Below, one piece after another: positions 15,922 through 24,508 of a stretch of DNA of 64,000 nt (its first letter is position 1; each line of letters begins with the position of its first letter). The stretch is from NCBI GenBank assembly GCA_964343705.1, contig CAYFJX010000002.1, forward strand, positions 1 to 64,000. The letters run 5' to 3'. The stretch comes from JAUSFM01 sp964343705 (GTDB lineage: Archaea > Nanobdellota > Nanobdellia > Woesearchaeales > UBA12501). The translations under genes were made by a program, and so were the position numbers. Below the pieces are notes generated by a model. That model did no database searches and was not told the DNA's origin. It saw only the letters and a list, made by a program, of their open reading frames with translations.

Positions 15922-16611
15922 ATGGAATTTGACATATCTAAGATAAAGTTTAGTTATATGGATAGGAGAAGAGGGGTAGTTATACCTACCCAAGTTTCTG
16001 AAAGTTTAGCTGAATTTGTAGGCATACTTATAGGAGATGGGTATTTACATAGCAATAAGAAAAAGTATACAATTGGTGTTGTTGGAAGCCCAAAAACTGA
16101 TGTTGAATACTTTACTAGAGTACAAAATCTGATTCAAGATACTTTTGGCTTAACAACAAAGATACATGAGAGGGAAAGAGCTCTACGATTAGTTTTTGGA
16201 TCAAAAGCCATTTTCACTTTCTTAACAAACACAGTAGGATTAGCGCATGGGCCTAAGAAAGGAGAAGCAGTAACAATTCCTAAATCAATCCTACTTAAGG
16301 AACTTACTACAAACGCTGTACTCAGAGGAATATTTGATACAGATGGAAGCATTTTCTTCTCTGACAAAAAAGGTTCTCCGAATTACCCCACAATAGAACT
16401 TACCACTACAAGTGGGGTATTAGCAACACAGATCGCTGAAATTCTAGCGAAAAAAGGATACAGGGTTCGCCCAAGAAAACACAGACCAGGCAATAATTTA
16501 GTCATAAACAGAGTGGCACTATATGGGAAGAAAAATATGAAAAGATGGTTTGAAGAGATTGGCTTTACAAATCCCATAAAACAACGAAAACTAATCCAAG
16601 CAGTGATATAA
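15922..16611 (+). CDS. LAGLIDADG homing endonuclease, free-standing
   Basis: A 229-residue protein with two LAGLIDADG-type motifs: AEFVGILIGDGYLH (about 25-38) and LRGIFDTDGSIFF (about 131-143). Each supplies a catalytic acidic residue. Two motifs make it a monomeric enzyme cutting long, nearly asymmetric DNA sites. Lys/Arg-rich stretches (KKGYRVRPRKHRPG) fit DNA binding. It is not inside a recognisable intein or rRNA gene. Structured RNA lies upstream, and the converging tRNA-Phe gene begins 12 bases after its stop, so either could be its intron host or target. The ATG at 15922 has the best spacing (6 bases) from GGTGA; 15919 is also possible. Confidence 0.88.
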   Translation: MEFDISKIKFSYMDRRRGVVIPTQVSESLAEFVGILIGDGYLHSNKKKYTIGVVGSPKTDVEYFTRVQNLIQDTFGLTTKIHERERALRLVFGSKAIFTFLTNTVGLAHGPKKGEAVTIPKSILLKELTTNAVLRGIFDTDGSIFFSDKKGSPNYPTIELTTTSGVLATQIAEILAKKGYRVRPRKHRPGNNLVINRVALYGKKNMKRWFEEIGFTNPIKQRKLIQAVI

Positions 16612-16623
16612 AAAAAGGAAAAG

Positions 16624-16723
16624 TGGGAATGCAGGGATTTGAACCCTGGACATCCAGATCTTCAGTATCGCCTGCAAGACAGTGCCTTGCATCTGGCGCT
16701 CTCCCAGGCTGAGCTACATTCCC
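16624..16723 (-). tRNA. tRNA-Phe (GAA) with a 26-base intron in the anticodon stem
   Basis: Read on the minus strand: acceptor GGGAATG/CATTCCC with discriminator A, D-arm GCTC/GAGC, anticodon stem CCAGA/TCTGG, loop CTGAAGA (anticodon GAA) and T-arm CAGGG-TTCAAAT-CCCTG. The terminal CCA is not encoded. A 26-base insertion (16667-16692) interrupts the anticodon stem between positions 30 and 31. Its TGCAAG/CTTGCA hairpin, a CGCC/GGCG 4-bp helix and 3-base bulges AGA and ATA form a relaxed bulge-helix-bulge motif for the tRNA-splicing endonuclease. Removing it restores a normal tRNA. A CTATATAAAG box lies about 50 bases upstream. It converges with the homing endonuclease gene. Confidence 0.93.
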
Positions 16724-16937
16724 ACTAAAGATTACAGTGCTCAACCCAAACCCCCAAATCAGCAGATTCTTTATATAGTTTTTGGTGCACATGAGAATAA
16801 GTGTCAAAAGCTCGGGTTCCTCGCTTTTTTCCCCTTTGAACCTACCACTAATCCAAGAAAAGATAAGAAAGTCCCACCAGCCAGTAGACTGAGGCAGGTT
16901 CAAAGTATAAAAAAGAGAATAAGAAAGAATAAAGAAA

Positions 16938-17381
16938 TTATTGTACTGGTTCTTCTTCAACAATTGGTTCTTCAGCAACTTCTGGCTTAGGTGGTGCCTC
17001 AGGTGCTGCTTCAGCAGGAGCTTCTCCTGTTTCAGCAGGAGCTGGTGCCGCTGGTTCTGCTGGTGCTTCTGCAGCTGGTGCTCCTTCGCCTGCTTTACCA
17101 ACCACTTCGAGCTTACCAAACTTACCTGTGCTTAACTGTTTTTCACCTTGCCATTCACTAACCCATCCGTTTGAGATTTTGATTTTATCTCCAACATTAA
17201 CTTGGTCAATTTGTTCGTTCCACAGTGAAAGTGTGATCTCGCCTGTTTCGTCTTTGCCTTTTGCATTGCAAACACGACCGTCTTTTCCGAATTTGTTAAA
17301 TGTTCGTATATCGCCCTTGTCAACAATATCAAGAGTCAATTCAACATTTCCTTGTTTTGGTTGTAAGTCAGCTACTGCCAT
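16938..17381 (-). CDS. Single-stranded DNA-binding protein, RPA/SSB-like OB fold
   Basis: 147 residues: one OB fold (about 8-92, VELTLDIVDKGDIRTF and ITLSLWNEQIDQVNVGDKI) joined to a long Ala/Pro/Glu tail ending in acidic residues (EEPIVEEEPVQ). This is the architecture of crenarchaeal and DPANN SSB proteins, where the OB fold holds ssDNA and the acidic tail recruits partners. It probably protects single-stranded DNA in replication and repair. A GGAGGGA ribosome site precedes the ATG. The tail is low complexity, so length similarity to the family is informative only for the OB region. Confidence 0.85.
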   Translation of the reverse strand: MAVADLQPKQGNVELTLDIVDKGDIRTFNKFGKDGRVCNAKGKDETGEITLSLWNEQIDQVNVGDKIKISNGWVSEWQGEKQLSTGKFGKLEVVGKAGEGAPAAEAPAEPAAPAPAETGEAPAEAAPEAPPKPEVAEEPIVEEEPVQ

Positions 17382-17464
17382 ATATAATCCCTCCGTTTGA
17401 GTATAATACTGTTTTTATTGTATGACCACCAAGAACTGACTTTTATATAAAGTTAACTGAAATG

Positions 17465-18430
17465 CTACTTCTTCTTCCGCATGTTCACTGCTTCAAAGAC
17501 AGGCTCTATGAACTCTTCTTCCCAGCCAGCGTCAAGAAGCTTATCACGGATTTCTTCTTCTGTGTGGCCTGTCTTCATACCATTAAGAATATAGTCTTCA
17601 ACTTCAGACGCGTAATAGGTTGCTTGTTTTTTCTCAAGCCGTTCTTCTTTGTGCTTTAGGTGAATCACTATAAAGACTAAGAAGAAAGTTACAAAGAACA
17701 TGAGCCCAACTGAAGCCCAGAACTGCCAAGTACCATACCCTGGAATTCTGTACAGGCCGGTTTTAACAATGCAACAGTCCATCCCCAGACTAGGCATTTG
17801 CTTGTTAGTAGTACATTGTCTGATGACTGGACAATATCTGACTTGGAAAAGCCGGTTACATACTGGCTTACCCCCATCTTGTATAAATTCTGAAGGAAGA
17901 TAGTAGAAATCTTTGCCTCCTGCGTTTTCTGTTAGTTTTTTACAGGATGGATTTTCAAGACTGGATTTAAAGGATTCATAGCTAACAAATTTGATAATAA
18001 AATCTTCACTTCCACTATTACTTGGATCATTGTTACAATAGCGACTAAAGCGTGATTCTTGAACTTCGACAACACCTGCGTCTTTGAATATGTCAAATGA
18101 TTTTACGTTATTATCGCCAAAGTCAATGAGTAAGCAAATCTCTGCTCCATTTCCTGCTTGTTTTGTTAGGGGAAAACTACTGGCATATGCACGTACTTGT
18201 GCAAGGAGGTCAGCAGGGACTTCTCCTACGCTTGCTGCTGGTGCTACCTCTGATTCTTCGTCACTAAACTCATCAGATTCATCAAATTCTTCGTCTAAAA
18301 CTTGGTTTCCTGTGATACCTGCAATGCCTGCAGGTTCGCCTGTTTCAAGGGTGAGTACACCAAGAAGTAAAACAGTAATAATGAAACTATACCAGAATGT
18401 TCGCACTGCCTCTTTTTTCAGTCGTCCCAT
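17465..18430 (-). CDS. Two-TM exported protein with C-terminal UBA-like motif
   Basis: A 321-residue protein of unknown function. The N-terminal helix (about 10-28, FWYSFIITVLLLGVLTL) is followed by GITGNQVLDEEFDE and an external domain with about nine cysteines, likely disulfide-bonded (CPVIRQCTTNK, DCCIVK). A second membrane helix (about 232-255) leads to a cytoplasmic tail with TGHTEEEIRDKLLDAGW, a three-helix motif seen also in the proteins at 7962 and 57049. An AGAGGACC ribosome site precedes the ATG, and the gene follows glyS by 23 bases, so the two are probably cotranscribed. The domain plan suggests a membrane sensor or envelope protein. Confidence 0.8.
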   Translation of the reverse strand: MGRLKKEAVRTFWYSFIITVLLLGVLTLETGEPAGIAGITGNQVLDEEFDESDEFSDEESEVAPAASVGEVPADLLAQVRAYASSFPLTKQAGNGAEICLLIDFGDNNVKSFDIFKDAGVVEVQESRFSRYCNNDPSNSGSEDFIIKFVSYESFKSSLENPSCKKLTENAGGKDFYYLPSEFIQDGGKPVCNRLFQVRYCPVIRQCTTNKQMPSLGMDCCIVKTGLYRIPGYGTWQFWASVGLMFFVTFFLVFIVIHLKHKEERLEKKQATYYASEVEDYILNGMKTGHTEEEIRDKLLDAGWEEEFIEPVFEAVNMRKKK

Positions 18431-18453
18431 GGTCCTCTAATGGATTCTAAGCA

Positions 18454-19998
18454 TTAAAGCTTATTAAATGTTGTTCTTCCTGAGAGTAAATCATCAAGTA
18501 CACGAACTAACTCTTCAATTTTCACACGTTTTTGTTGAGCAGTATCACGATCACGAATAGTTGCCTCTCCATCGTCTAAACTTTCAAAGTCTATAGTAAC
18601 ACAGTAGGGTGTACCAATCTCATCATTTCGTGCATAGCGCCGTCCAATACTTCCAGACTTGTCATACACACATACAAAATGGTCTTTCACCAGGGCAAAT
18701 ACTTCACGTGCTTTATCTCTGAGCTTGTTTACTAGTGGAAGAACTGCAACTTTTACTGGTGCAAGTTTAGGATGTAGTTTAAGCACAATGTTTCCTCGTT
18801 CTTTGTCATCGTTGTACGCGTCAAACAAGAAAACAAGCAGGGTTCGCTCTACTCCAAACGCTGGTTCTGAAACAACGTGTGGCAGGACTTTTTTGTTAGT
18901 TTCTTCGTCATATAGTGTGAGGTCTGCTTTTGAATGAAGCATGTGTTGTTTGAGGTCAAAGTCCCCCCGGTTTGCAACTCCTTGCAGTTCTTTCCATCCA
19001 AACGGAAACTTGTATTCTAGATCCCACGTGTCAACTGCGTAATGACTTTTTTCATCTTTAAGATGTTGACGAATACGAAAATTAGAAGGTTGTGCACCAA
19101 GACTGAGGTACCAATTAAATGATGAAGCAAGCCAGTACGCCTGCCAAGGATTAGTAAGTATTTTTTGATCCATTGCTTCCTTAAGGGTCATTTCTTGATG
19201 TTCTTTTTTTTGTTCTTGCATGTCTGATGAAATAATCTGGATTTTTGTTCCAAGGACTTCATCAAGAAAAGGACAGTCATTTCCTTTGTCTGGATGAATA
19301 AAGTATTCTAGTTCCATTTGTTCAAATTCACGACAGCGAAAAATAAAGTCTCGTGCACGTATTTCATTTCTGAATGACCTTCCCATTTGTGCAATACCAA
19401 AGGGCAGCTTTAATCGTGCGTGCTCTGTAACAAGTCTAAAATTAGTGAACATCATTTGTGCTGTTTCTGGTCTAAGATACGCTGTTGAACTGTCATTTTC
19501 TACTGGTCCAACTTGAGTTCTAAACATGAGGTTGAATTGTTTTCCTTCTGCATATCCTCCACCACACTTGCAGTTAATGTTGTTTTCTACAATCAGTTTG
19601 GTTACATCTTCTTTTGAAAGGCCGTCTGCTTGAATTTTCAGTTTGTCTTCAATAAGGTGGTCTCCTCGTACACGTGCATTACACTTGCTGCATTCTACCA
19701 TGACATCTTCAAAGCAGTCAACATGGCCTGATGCCTTCCATACTTTTGGATTGGTAATGATACTTGCGTCAATACCTACAACGTCTTCTCGTGATTGTAC
19801 AAAGTGGCGCCACCAATGTTGTTTCATGTTGTTTTTGAGTTCAGACCCAAGATGGCCAAAGTCAAAGAATCCTGCAAGTCCCCCATAGAGTTCTGCTGTG
19901 GGGTAGATAAAGCCTTTTGCTTTACAGAATGTAGCCATGCCTTCTATGTTAAGACCTATATTTCCTGTGTCCGCGTCCCCTGTTGTTTTTTCTGCCAT
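18454..19998 (-). CDS. glyS: Glycyl-tRNA synthetase (dimeric type)
   Basis: A class II synthetase of 514 residues of the homodimeric archaeal/eukaryotic GlyRS type. It has KGFIYPTAELYGGLAGFFDFG at the N-terminal motif 1 region, YLRPETAQMMFTNF, motif 2 GRSFRNEIRARDFIFRCREF, and the C-terminal anticodon-binding domain starting near VKVAVLPLVN. Two Cys pairs (CSKCNARV and CKCGGGY, about 100-160) form the zinc-binding insertion typical of this type. It attaches glycine to tRNA-Gly. A TATA box near 20028-20036 and a GAGGCG ribosome site precede the ATG. Structured element B lies upstream of the promoter. Confidence 0.95.
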   Translation of the reverse strand: MAEKTTGDADTGNIGLNIEGMATFCKAKGFIYPTAELYGGLAGFFDFGHLGSELKNNMKQHWWRHFVQSREDVVGIDASIITNPKVWKASGHVDCFEDVMVECSKCNARVRGDHLIEDKLKIQADGLSKEDVTKLIVENNINCKCGGGYAEGKQFNLMFRTQVGPVENDSSTAYLRPETAQMMFTNFRLVTEHARLKLPFGIAQMGRSFRNEIRARDFIFRCREFEQMELEYFIHPDKGNDCPFLDEVLGTKIQIISSDMQEQKKEHQEMTLKEAMDQKILTNPWQAYWLASSFNWYLSLGAQPSNFRIRQHLKDEKSHYAVDTWDLEYKFPFGWKELQGVANRGDFDLKQHMLHSKADLTLYDEETNKKVLPHVVSEPAFGVERTLLVFLFDAYNDDKERGNIVLKLHPKLAPVKVAVLPLVNKLRDKAREVFALVKDHFVCVYDKSGSIGRRYARNDEIGTPYCVTIDFESLDDGEATIRDRDTAQQKRVKIEELVRVLDDLLSGRTTFNKL

Positions 19999-20075
19999 AA
20001 CGCCTCAATACAGAAATACAAGCCATTATTTATATATTTAGCGGCAGATAAGGGCATCTCCTACGTCTTTCTGAG

Positions 20076-20184
20076 GAATAGTGCCGCCTTGGAGTTTATC
20101 AGCCGAGACCCTGATTTATGCAAGGGTCTCGGCGTCAGTTACTGCCCGCTGGATGCGGGCAGCCCTAGCTCCGCTGCACTATTC
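20076..20184 (+). repeat. Structured CTTGGAG element, copy B
   Basis: A 109-base element closed by a perfect 9-bp inverted repeat (GAATAGTGC at 20076-20084 with 20176-20184). It contains CTTGGAGTTTAT (20088-20099), a perfect 10-bp hairpin (20102-20111 with 20124-20133) and an 8-bp hairpin with a TGGAT loop (20142-20162). The GGAG of the box can pair with CTCC at 20169-20172 next to the closing stem. It sits between the rfcL stop and the glyS promoter, oriented opposite to both genes. It is shorter than copies A and C, lacking the GAGC-tipped hairpin. Confidence 0.72.
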
Positions 20185-20220
20185 ATCCTGCACAAAAAAA
20201 GACTTAAAATGAAAAGAAAT

Positions 20221-21459
20221 TCAATGACTTCTCAACCAGGTAACTTCATCAGGATCCAGTTCTAGCTGGGCTGCAAGACCCTCTGCCATCACTGCCCCAG
20301 ATCTGTTACGAAACACATTGTGTAAATAAGGTAACGTGTCTTTGATTGCTCGCTTGGTTGAAGTGTGTGTTACTGCAGCAATTTTTTCAGCAATACTTTT
20401 TCGCTTTGCATACTTCATATTTGCCTGCCAGATTCGCAGCAATCGCATAGTTCGACGGTACTCTACCTGGTTTGGATTCTTAGTGTCTTTTGAAACTGCG
20501 ACCCCTGCACTCAAGTAGGCATTGACATACACAAGGAAACGCCAGTATTGCCACCTCATAATACGTTTTTGCATGATGTCAGCTTTGGACACATAATCAT
20601 ACGCTCGTGCTAAATCTGCAGGGTTTGTATACTCGCTAGGAAGGTTTTCATCAATCCACAGCATGATCTCTTTGAGGTCTTCATTGACATTGTCAAACGC
20701 GTGGACTGCAATGTCTACCTTGTTTGTTTTGAAAACACGTAAAAGCCCGTTGTTAAGCGGTTCTACTCTCTGTCGTTCTGAAAGATCATCAAGAGCTTCC
20801 TTGGTAAGCTTCTTTGTTTCAATGGTAAGTGATTGTAAATCATTGAGAGCACCTCGAACATCCCCCCCTGCCATTCGTGCAAGTGTATTGAGTGCCATTT
20901 GATCAAAGCCAATGTTTTCAGCAGTACAAACACGTGTAAGAAGGTCAGCGATTGCTGTGTGACTTACTTCTTCAAAGCCCACTTGTGTACTTGCTTTTCG
21001 TAATGCTTTGAGTTTGTCAGAGCTTGGATCACCAGCTGTGCATATAACTGGAAATGATGAATCTGCAATGAGTTTGAGTAATTCAACAACACCCCCTCTG
21101 TCTTTCCTTCCTGAAAGTCCATCAACTTCATCGACCAGTATAAGTTTTCCCTTTGAGAACAAGGACATTTGTTTCATTGCTCCTCCAAGAATACTGTTGA
21201 TACCATCTTTGTTTCGAAAGTCACTTGCGTTCATTTCTACTAGTTCAAGATCTGTTTGGTTGGCAATTGCGTGAACAGCGCTTGTTTTTCCACAACCAGG
21301 AGGACCATGAAGGAGAATACACTTGCCTTTTTTACTAGAAGAGCTACTGCTATAATTATTTATGAATTGTATAAGTTGTGCAATTCCACTTTCTTGTCCA
21401 ACTACATCTTCTGGTTTTTTGGGACAGTACTTTTTGATAAAGGGTGTTGAGTCACTCAT
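20221..21459 (-). CDS. rfcL: Replication factor C large subunit
   Basis: An AAA+ clamp-loader subunit of about 412 residues. Walker A is GPPGCGKT (about 52-59), Walker B LILVDEVDG (about 106-114), and a C-terminal helical collar domain follows near residue 250. With RFC small subunits it opens the PCNA ring and loads it on primed DNA. The ATG at 21459 is preferred: an ATATTAAT box lies about 26 bases upstream, fitting a leaderless transcript, and the upstream in-frame codon is TTG. Unlike many archaeal homologues, no lysine-rich tail or clear PIP box is seen at the C-terminus (PDEVTWLRSH). Confidence 0.92.
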   Translation of the reverse strand: MSDSTPFIKKYCPKKPEDVVGQESGIAQLIQFINNYSSSSSSKKGKCILLHGPPGCGKTSAVHAIANQTDLELVEMNASDFRNKDGINSILGGAMKQMSLFSKGKLILVDEVDGLSGRKDRGGVVELLKLIADSSFPVICTAGDPSSDKLKALRKASTQVGFEEVSHTAIADLLTRVCTAENIGFDQMALNTLARMAGGDVRGALNDLQSLTIETKKLTKEALDDLSERQRVEPLNNGLLRVFKTNKVDIAVHAFDNVNEDLKEIMLWIDENLPSEYTNPADLARAYDYVSKADIMQKRIMRWQYWRFLVYVNAYLSAGVAVSKDTKNPNQVEYRRTMRLLRIWQANMKYAKRKSIAEKIAAVTHTSTKRAIKDTLPYLHNVFRNRSGAVMAEGLAAQLELDPDEVTWLRSH

Positions 21460-21572
21460 ACAACCAACCAAGAGAGGGGTATTAATATTGTTTGTGTTGA
21501 TGAAGTTAATAATTGGAGAAAACTTTAAATAACGCTGTACACTAATCCCTATAGAAGAACGGAGGTGTTCTG

Positions 21573-21818
21573 ATGAAAAGTGAAGTTCCTAATTCAACAA
21601 TAGCTGTATTACTTGTTCTTACCATCCTTGTGTCAGTTGTTGGCACGTGGACAGTACTTGAGAAAACAAAAGACATGCAGATTACTGATGGCCCAATTGC
21701 TGGTGCTGCAGTTGAGGGAGCAACTGGCTCAGCCATTACAGGCAATATTGTTGTTGATACAGACGAAAATCAAGAAGGAGATGGTTCTGAGTCTGAAATT
21801 GAATATGAGGGTGAGTAA
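21573..21818 (+). CDS. Small TM-anchored acidic protein with ITGN motif
   Basis: An 81-residue protein: short polar N-terminus (MKSEVPNS), one hydrophobic helix (about 9-30, TIAVLLVLTILVSVVGTW), then an exposed Ala/Gly segment and an acidic tail. The segment SAITGNIVVDTD matches a motif seen just outside the membrane in the proteins at 17465 and 57049. A GGAGGTG ribosome site lies 5 bases before the ATG. It ends 5 bases before the S2P-like protease gene, making it a possible substrate or partner of that protease. Function unknown. Confidence 0.75.
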   Translation: MKSEVPNSTIAVLLVLTILVSVVGTWTVLEKTKDMQITDGPIAGAAVEGATGSAITGNIVVDTDENQEGDGSESEIEYEGE

Positions 21819-21823
21819 CGCTC

Positions 21824-22378
21824 ATGTTTTCCCTGCGAGAATTAATTGATCTGATTGTGATGACCCTTGCATTAGGGTATATTTTTAGAGACACGTTTAA
21901 ACCAGCGTACAGCCATGTCAGGTTCAACCTCCAGCAGTTTAGCTGGCATGATGTTGGCTATGCTGCACTGATTACTGCTCCAGGTATTATTCTCCACGAG
22001 CTTGGCCATAAAATTGTGGGTCTTATTTTTGGATTGCAACCAGTATTTCATGCTGCGTATGGATGGTTAACACTTGGTGTTGTTTTAAAGATGTTAAACT
22101 TTGGTTTTATCTTTTTTGTACCAGGGTATGTTTCCCATATTGGAGCAGCAACAGTCTTCCAAAGCACTGCAATTGCATTTGCAGGACCAGGAATCAATCT
22201 TGTTTTGTGGTTTGTGGCAAAACAATTGTTCAAGCACAAAGTTGGCAAGGAAAAATGGCACAATGTCTGGATTCTAACTGCAAAGATTAACATGTTCCTG
22301 TTTATATTTAACATGCTGCCAATCCCACCCTTTGACGGGTTTAAAGTGTGGACTGGCTTGTTTGAAATGATTTTCTGA
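21824..22378 (+). CDS. Site-2-protease-like membrane metallopeptidase (M50 family)
   Basis: A 184-residue membrane protein with the zinc-binding motif HELGH (58-62) inside a hydrophobic helix and the third-ligand region NMLPIPPFDGFK near the C-terminus. This is the plan of compact M50B intramembrane proteases, which cut single-pass membrane proteins within the bilayer. Four to five helices are visible. It follows, by 5 bases, a gene for an 81-residue single-pass protein, which could be its substrate. The compact size and absence of a PDZ domain are typical of archaeal members. Confidence 0.87.
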   Translation: MFSLRELIDLIVMTLALGYIFRDTFKPAYSHVRFNLQQFSWHDVGYAALITAPGIILHELGHKIVGLIFGLQPVFHAAYGWLTLGVVLKMLNFGFIFFVPGYVSHIGAATVFQSTAIAFAGPGINLVLWFVAKQLFKHKVGKEKWHNVWILTAKINMFLFIFNMLPIPPFDGFKVWTGLFEMIF

Positions 22379-22428
22379 AAGTAAAAAAGGAGAAAGAAGA
22401 AAAAGAAAAAAAAGTTAGTTCTACAACC

Positions 22429-22677
22429 TTACAATAAATGATTGTACAACCACGCAATTAGTGCTCCACCAATGGTTCCTTCTACAAACCCATGCACCCC
22501 ACCGATAATGCTTCCAGTAAAGGTTGGTGCAAAGCCAAGGTACACTGTTCCGAGTGCTTCTACAAAGTTAGCACCAAAACCGCGCATGGCAACAATACCC
22601 ATCAAAAGAACACTTGCTCCCCAAAGAATACCTATTGTTAATGCCATTGCCTTAACATTCAATTCACTGTGTTTCAT
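22429..22677 (-). CDS. Holin-like small membrane protein
   Basis: An 82-residue protein with two or three hydrophobic helices and Gly-rich turns (GSIIGGVHGFVEGTIGGALIAWLYNHLL). The pattern LNVKAMALTIGILWGASVLLMG and the C-terminal GGxxxAWLYN are found in a small archaeal/bacterial family that databases often label bacteriophage holin. No phage genes are nearby, so that name should not be taken as function. A CAGGTGATC ribosome site precedes the ATG. It converges with the M50 protease gene. Confidence 0.7.
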   Translation of the reverse strand: MKHSELNVKAMALTIGILWGASVLLMGIVAMRGFGANFVEALGTVYLGFAPTFTGSIIGGVHGFVEGTIGGALIAWLYNHLL

Positions 22678-22780
22678 ATGATCACCTGTTTTGCAGGATC
22701 CTACTCGCCTGCCCTATTCTACATATTATGCCTCTTCCAGTATATAAAAATTTTTATATCTCACATCACGTTACCTGTTA

Positions 22781-24508
22781 ATGCACCACGAAAATAACCC
22801 ATCCCATGATAACACCCCCCAGGACACGCACACATGTAAACAACCAAAGTTTATTGTTGTTACAGGTGGCGTTCTCTCAGGCCTTGGAAAGGGTATTGCA
22901 GCTGCAAGCATTGGCAACCTACTTTCTCATGATCTCAAAATTATCCCGATTAAGTGTGATGGGTATTTGAATGTTGATCCTGGCACTATGAATCCTGTTG
23001 AGCATGGTGAAGTGTTTGTGCTTGATGATGGCACTGAGGTTGACATGGACTTTGGCCATTATGAACGATTTCTCAATGTTACATGCAAGGGCAAGTGGAA
23101 TCTTACCATGGGAAAAGTATTTGCCAAGATTCGTGAAAAAGAACGACGCGGAGATTACCTTGGAAAAACAGTGCAGTTCATTCCTCACGTGACTGACCTT
23201 ATTAGAAATCACTTTCTTGAAATTGCAGAAGAAGAACAAGCAGATATGGTACTTATTGAAGTTGGGGGTACGGTGGGTGATATGGAAAATGAGTTTTTTA
23301 TTGAAGGAGTACGCCAGCTCAAAAACAAAGTAGGCAGAGAGAATGTTATGTATATTCACTTAACCTATGTTCCAAAGCCTGCAGGGGTGAAAGAACAAAA
23401 GTCAAAACCAACACAGCAAAGTGTTGGTTTGCTGCGACAAAAAGGTATTCAGCCAGATCTTATTATTGGACGTTGTGAGGAAATGCTTACCCAGAAGATA
23501 AAAGAGAAGATTGCTACGTTTTGTGATGTGGAACCTGCAGCAGTTATCACAGGGATTGATGTTGACAATATTTACCAGATCCCTGCAACATTTGAGCGAC
23601 AAGGAATAATGGATATTATCAACAAGAAATTACATTTGAACATTCAGCCACAAAATGAAAAGTGGAACAAGCTTGCCTCAAACATGCATCCTGTTGGAAA
23701 AGAGATTACCATTGCAATTTGTGGTAAGTACACTGCACTTGAAGATTCATACGCAAGTATTCTTGAAGCATTAAATCACTGTAGTGCCCACTGTAATCAT
23801 ACAATCAACGTGCGTTGGATTGAAACAAGTGAAACAACTGATTATGCAGAGGCACTGCAAGGTGTTCATGGTATTATTGTTCCCGGTGGGTTTGGCGGGC
23901 GAGGTGTTGAAGGAAAGATTGCAACCATTAAGTATTGCAGAGAAAACAACATTCCTTTCCTTGGTATTTGTTATGGACTGCAAACTGCAGTTGTTGAATT
24001 TGCACGAAACGTGTGTGGATTACCAGAAGCTCACACCACAGAAACTGATGAAAACACCAAAGATCCAGTAGTGTATATTCTTCCTGAAAAAGAAGGTCTT
24101 GCAAACATGGGAGGAACCTTACGTCTTGGAGCATGCAGTGCAACTCTGATCAAGGGAAGTCTTATGAGTGACTTGTATGAAGGACTTGTTGCAAGCGAGC
24201 GACACAGGCACCGTTATGAAGTCAATCCAGAGTACCATAACATACTTAGTGAAAATGGGTTGGTACTCAGTGGCATGAGTCCAGATAGGAAACTGGTTGA
24301 GTTTATTGAGTTACCACAACACATTCACCCATATTTTGTTGCGTGCCAGGGACACGTAGAACTTAAGAGTACACTTACCAAGCCAGCACCATTATTTTTG
24401 GGATTGGTTAAGGCAGGGATTAAGATGAAAGATGGTATTGTTGAAGCGCCGCAACAGGTGGAGCAACAAACAATACCCACCCCAAGCATACAAGAGGTAC
24501 AACAATGA
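22781..24508 (+). CDS. pyrG: CTP synthase
   Basis: A 575-residue enzyme making CTP from UTP, ATP and glutamine. The N-terminal amidoligase domain has the P-loop-like VVTGGVLSGLGKGIAAASIG (about 27-46). The C-terminal glutaminase domain holds the nucleophile Cys in LGICYGLQTAVVEFARN (about residue 396). The N-terminus has a hydrophilic extension (HHENNPSHDNTPQDTHTC) beyond the usual start, and the C-terminus a short Gln/Pro tail. The stop overlaps the next gene's ATG by four bases, so the HIT protein is cotranslated. Confidence 0.95.
   Translation: MHHENNPSHDNTPQDTHTCKQPKFIVVTGGVLSGLGKGIAAASIGNLLSHDLKIIPIKCDGYLNVDPGTMNPVEHGEVFVLDDGTEVDMDFGHYERFLNVTCKGKWNLTMGKVFAKIREKERRGDYLGKTVQFIPHVTDLIRNHFLEIAEEEQADMVLIEVGGTVGDMENEFFIEGVRQLKNKVGRENVMYIHLTYVPKPAGVKEQKSKPTQQSVGLLRQKGIQPDLIIGRCEEMLTQKIKEKIATFCDVEPAAVITGIDVDNIYQIPATFERQGIMDIINKKLHLNIQPQNEKWNKLASNMHPVGKEITIAICGKYTALEDSYASILEALNHCSAHCNHTINVRWIETSETTDYAEALQGVHGIIVPGGFGGRGVEGKIATIKYCRENNIPFLGICYGLQTAVVEFARNVCGLPEAHTTETDENTKDPVVYILPEKEGLANMGGTLRLGACSATLIKGSLMSDLYEGLVASERHRHRYEVNPEYHNILSENGLVLSGMSPDRKLVEFIELPQHIHPYFVACQGHVELKSTLTKPAPLFLGLVKAGIKMKDGIVEAPQQVEQQTIPTPSIQEVQQ

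Noticed and set aside
16565..17119. A 184-codon minus-strand frame across tRNA-Phe and the SSB gene
   Set aside because: It overlaps the tRNA and reads the SSB tail in another frame, producing Gln/Lys-rich nonsense.
22429..22677. Prophage signal from the holin-like gene
   Set aside because: No other phage genes, integrase or attachment sites are nearby; the family is widespread in archaeal chromosomes.
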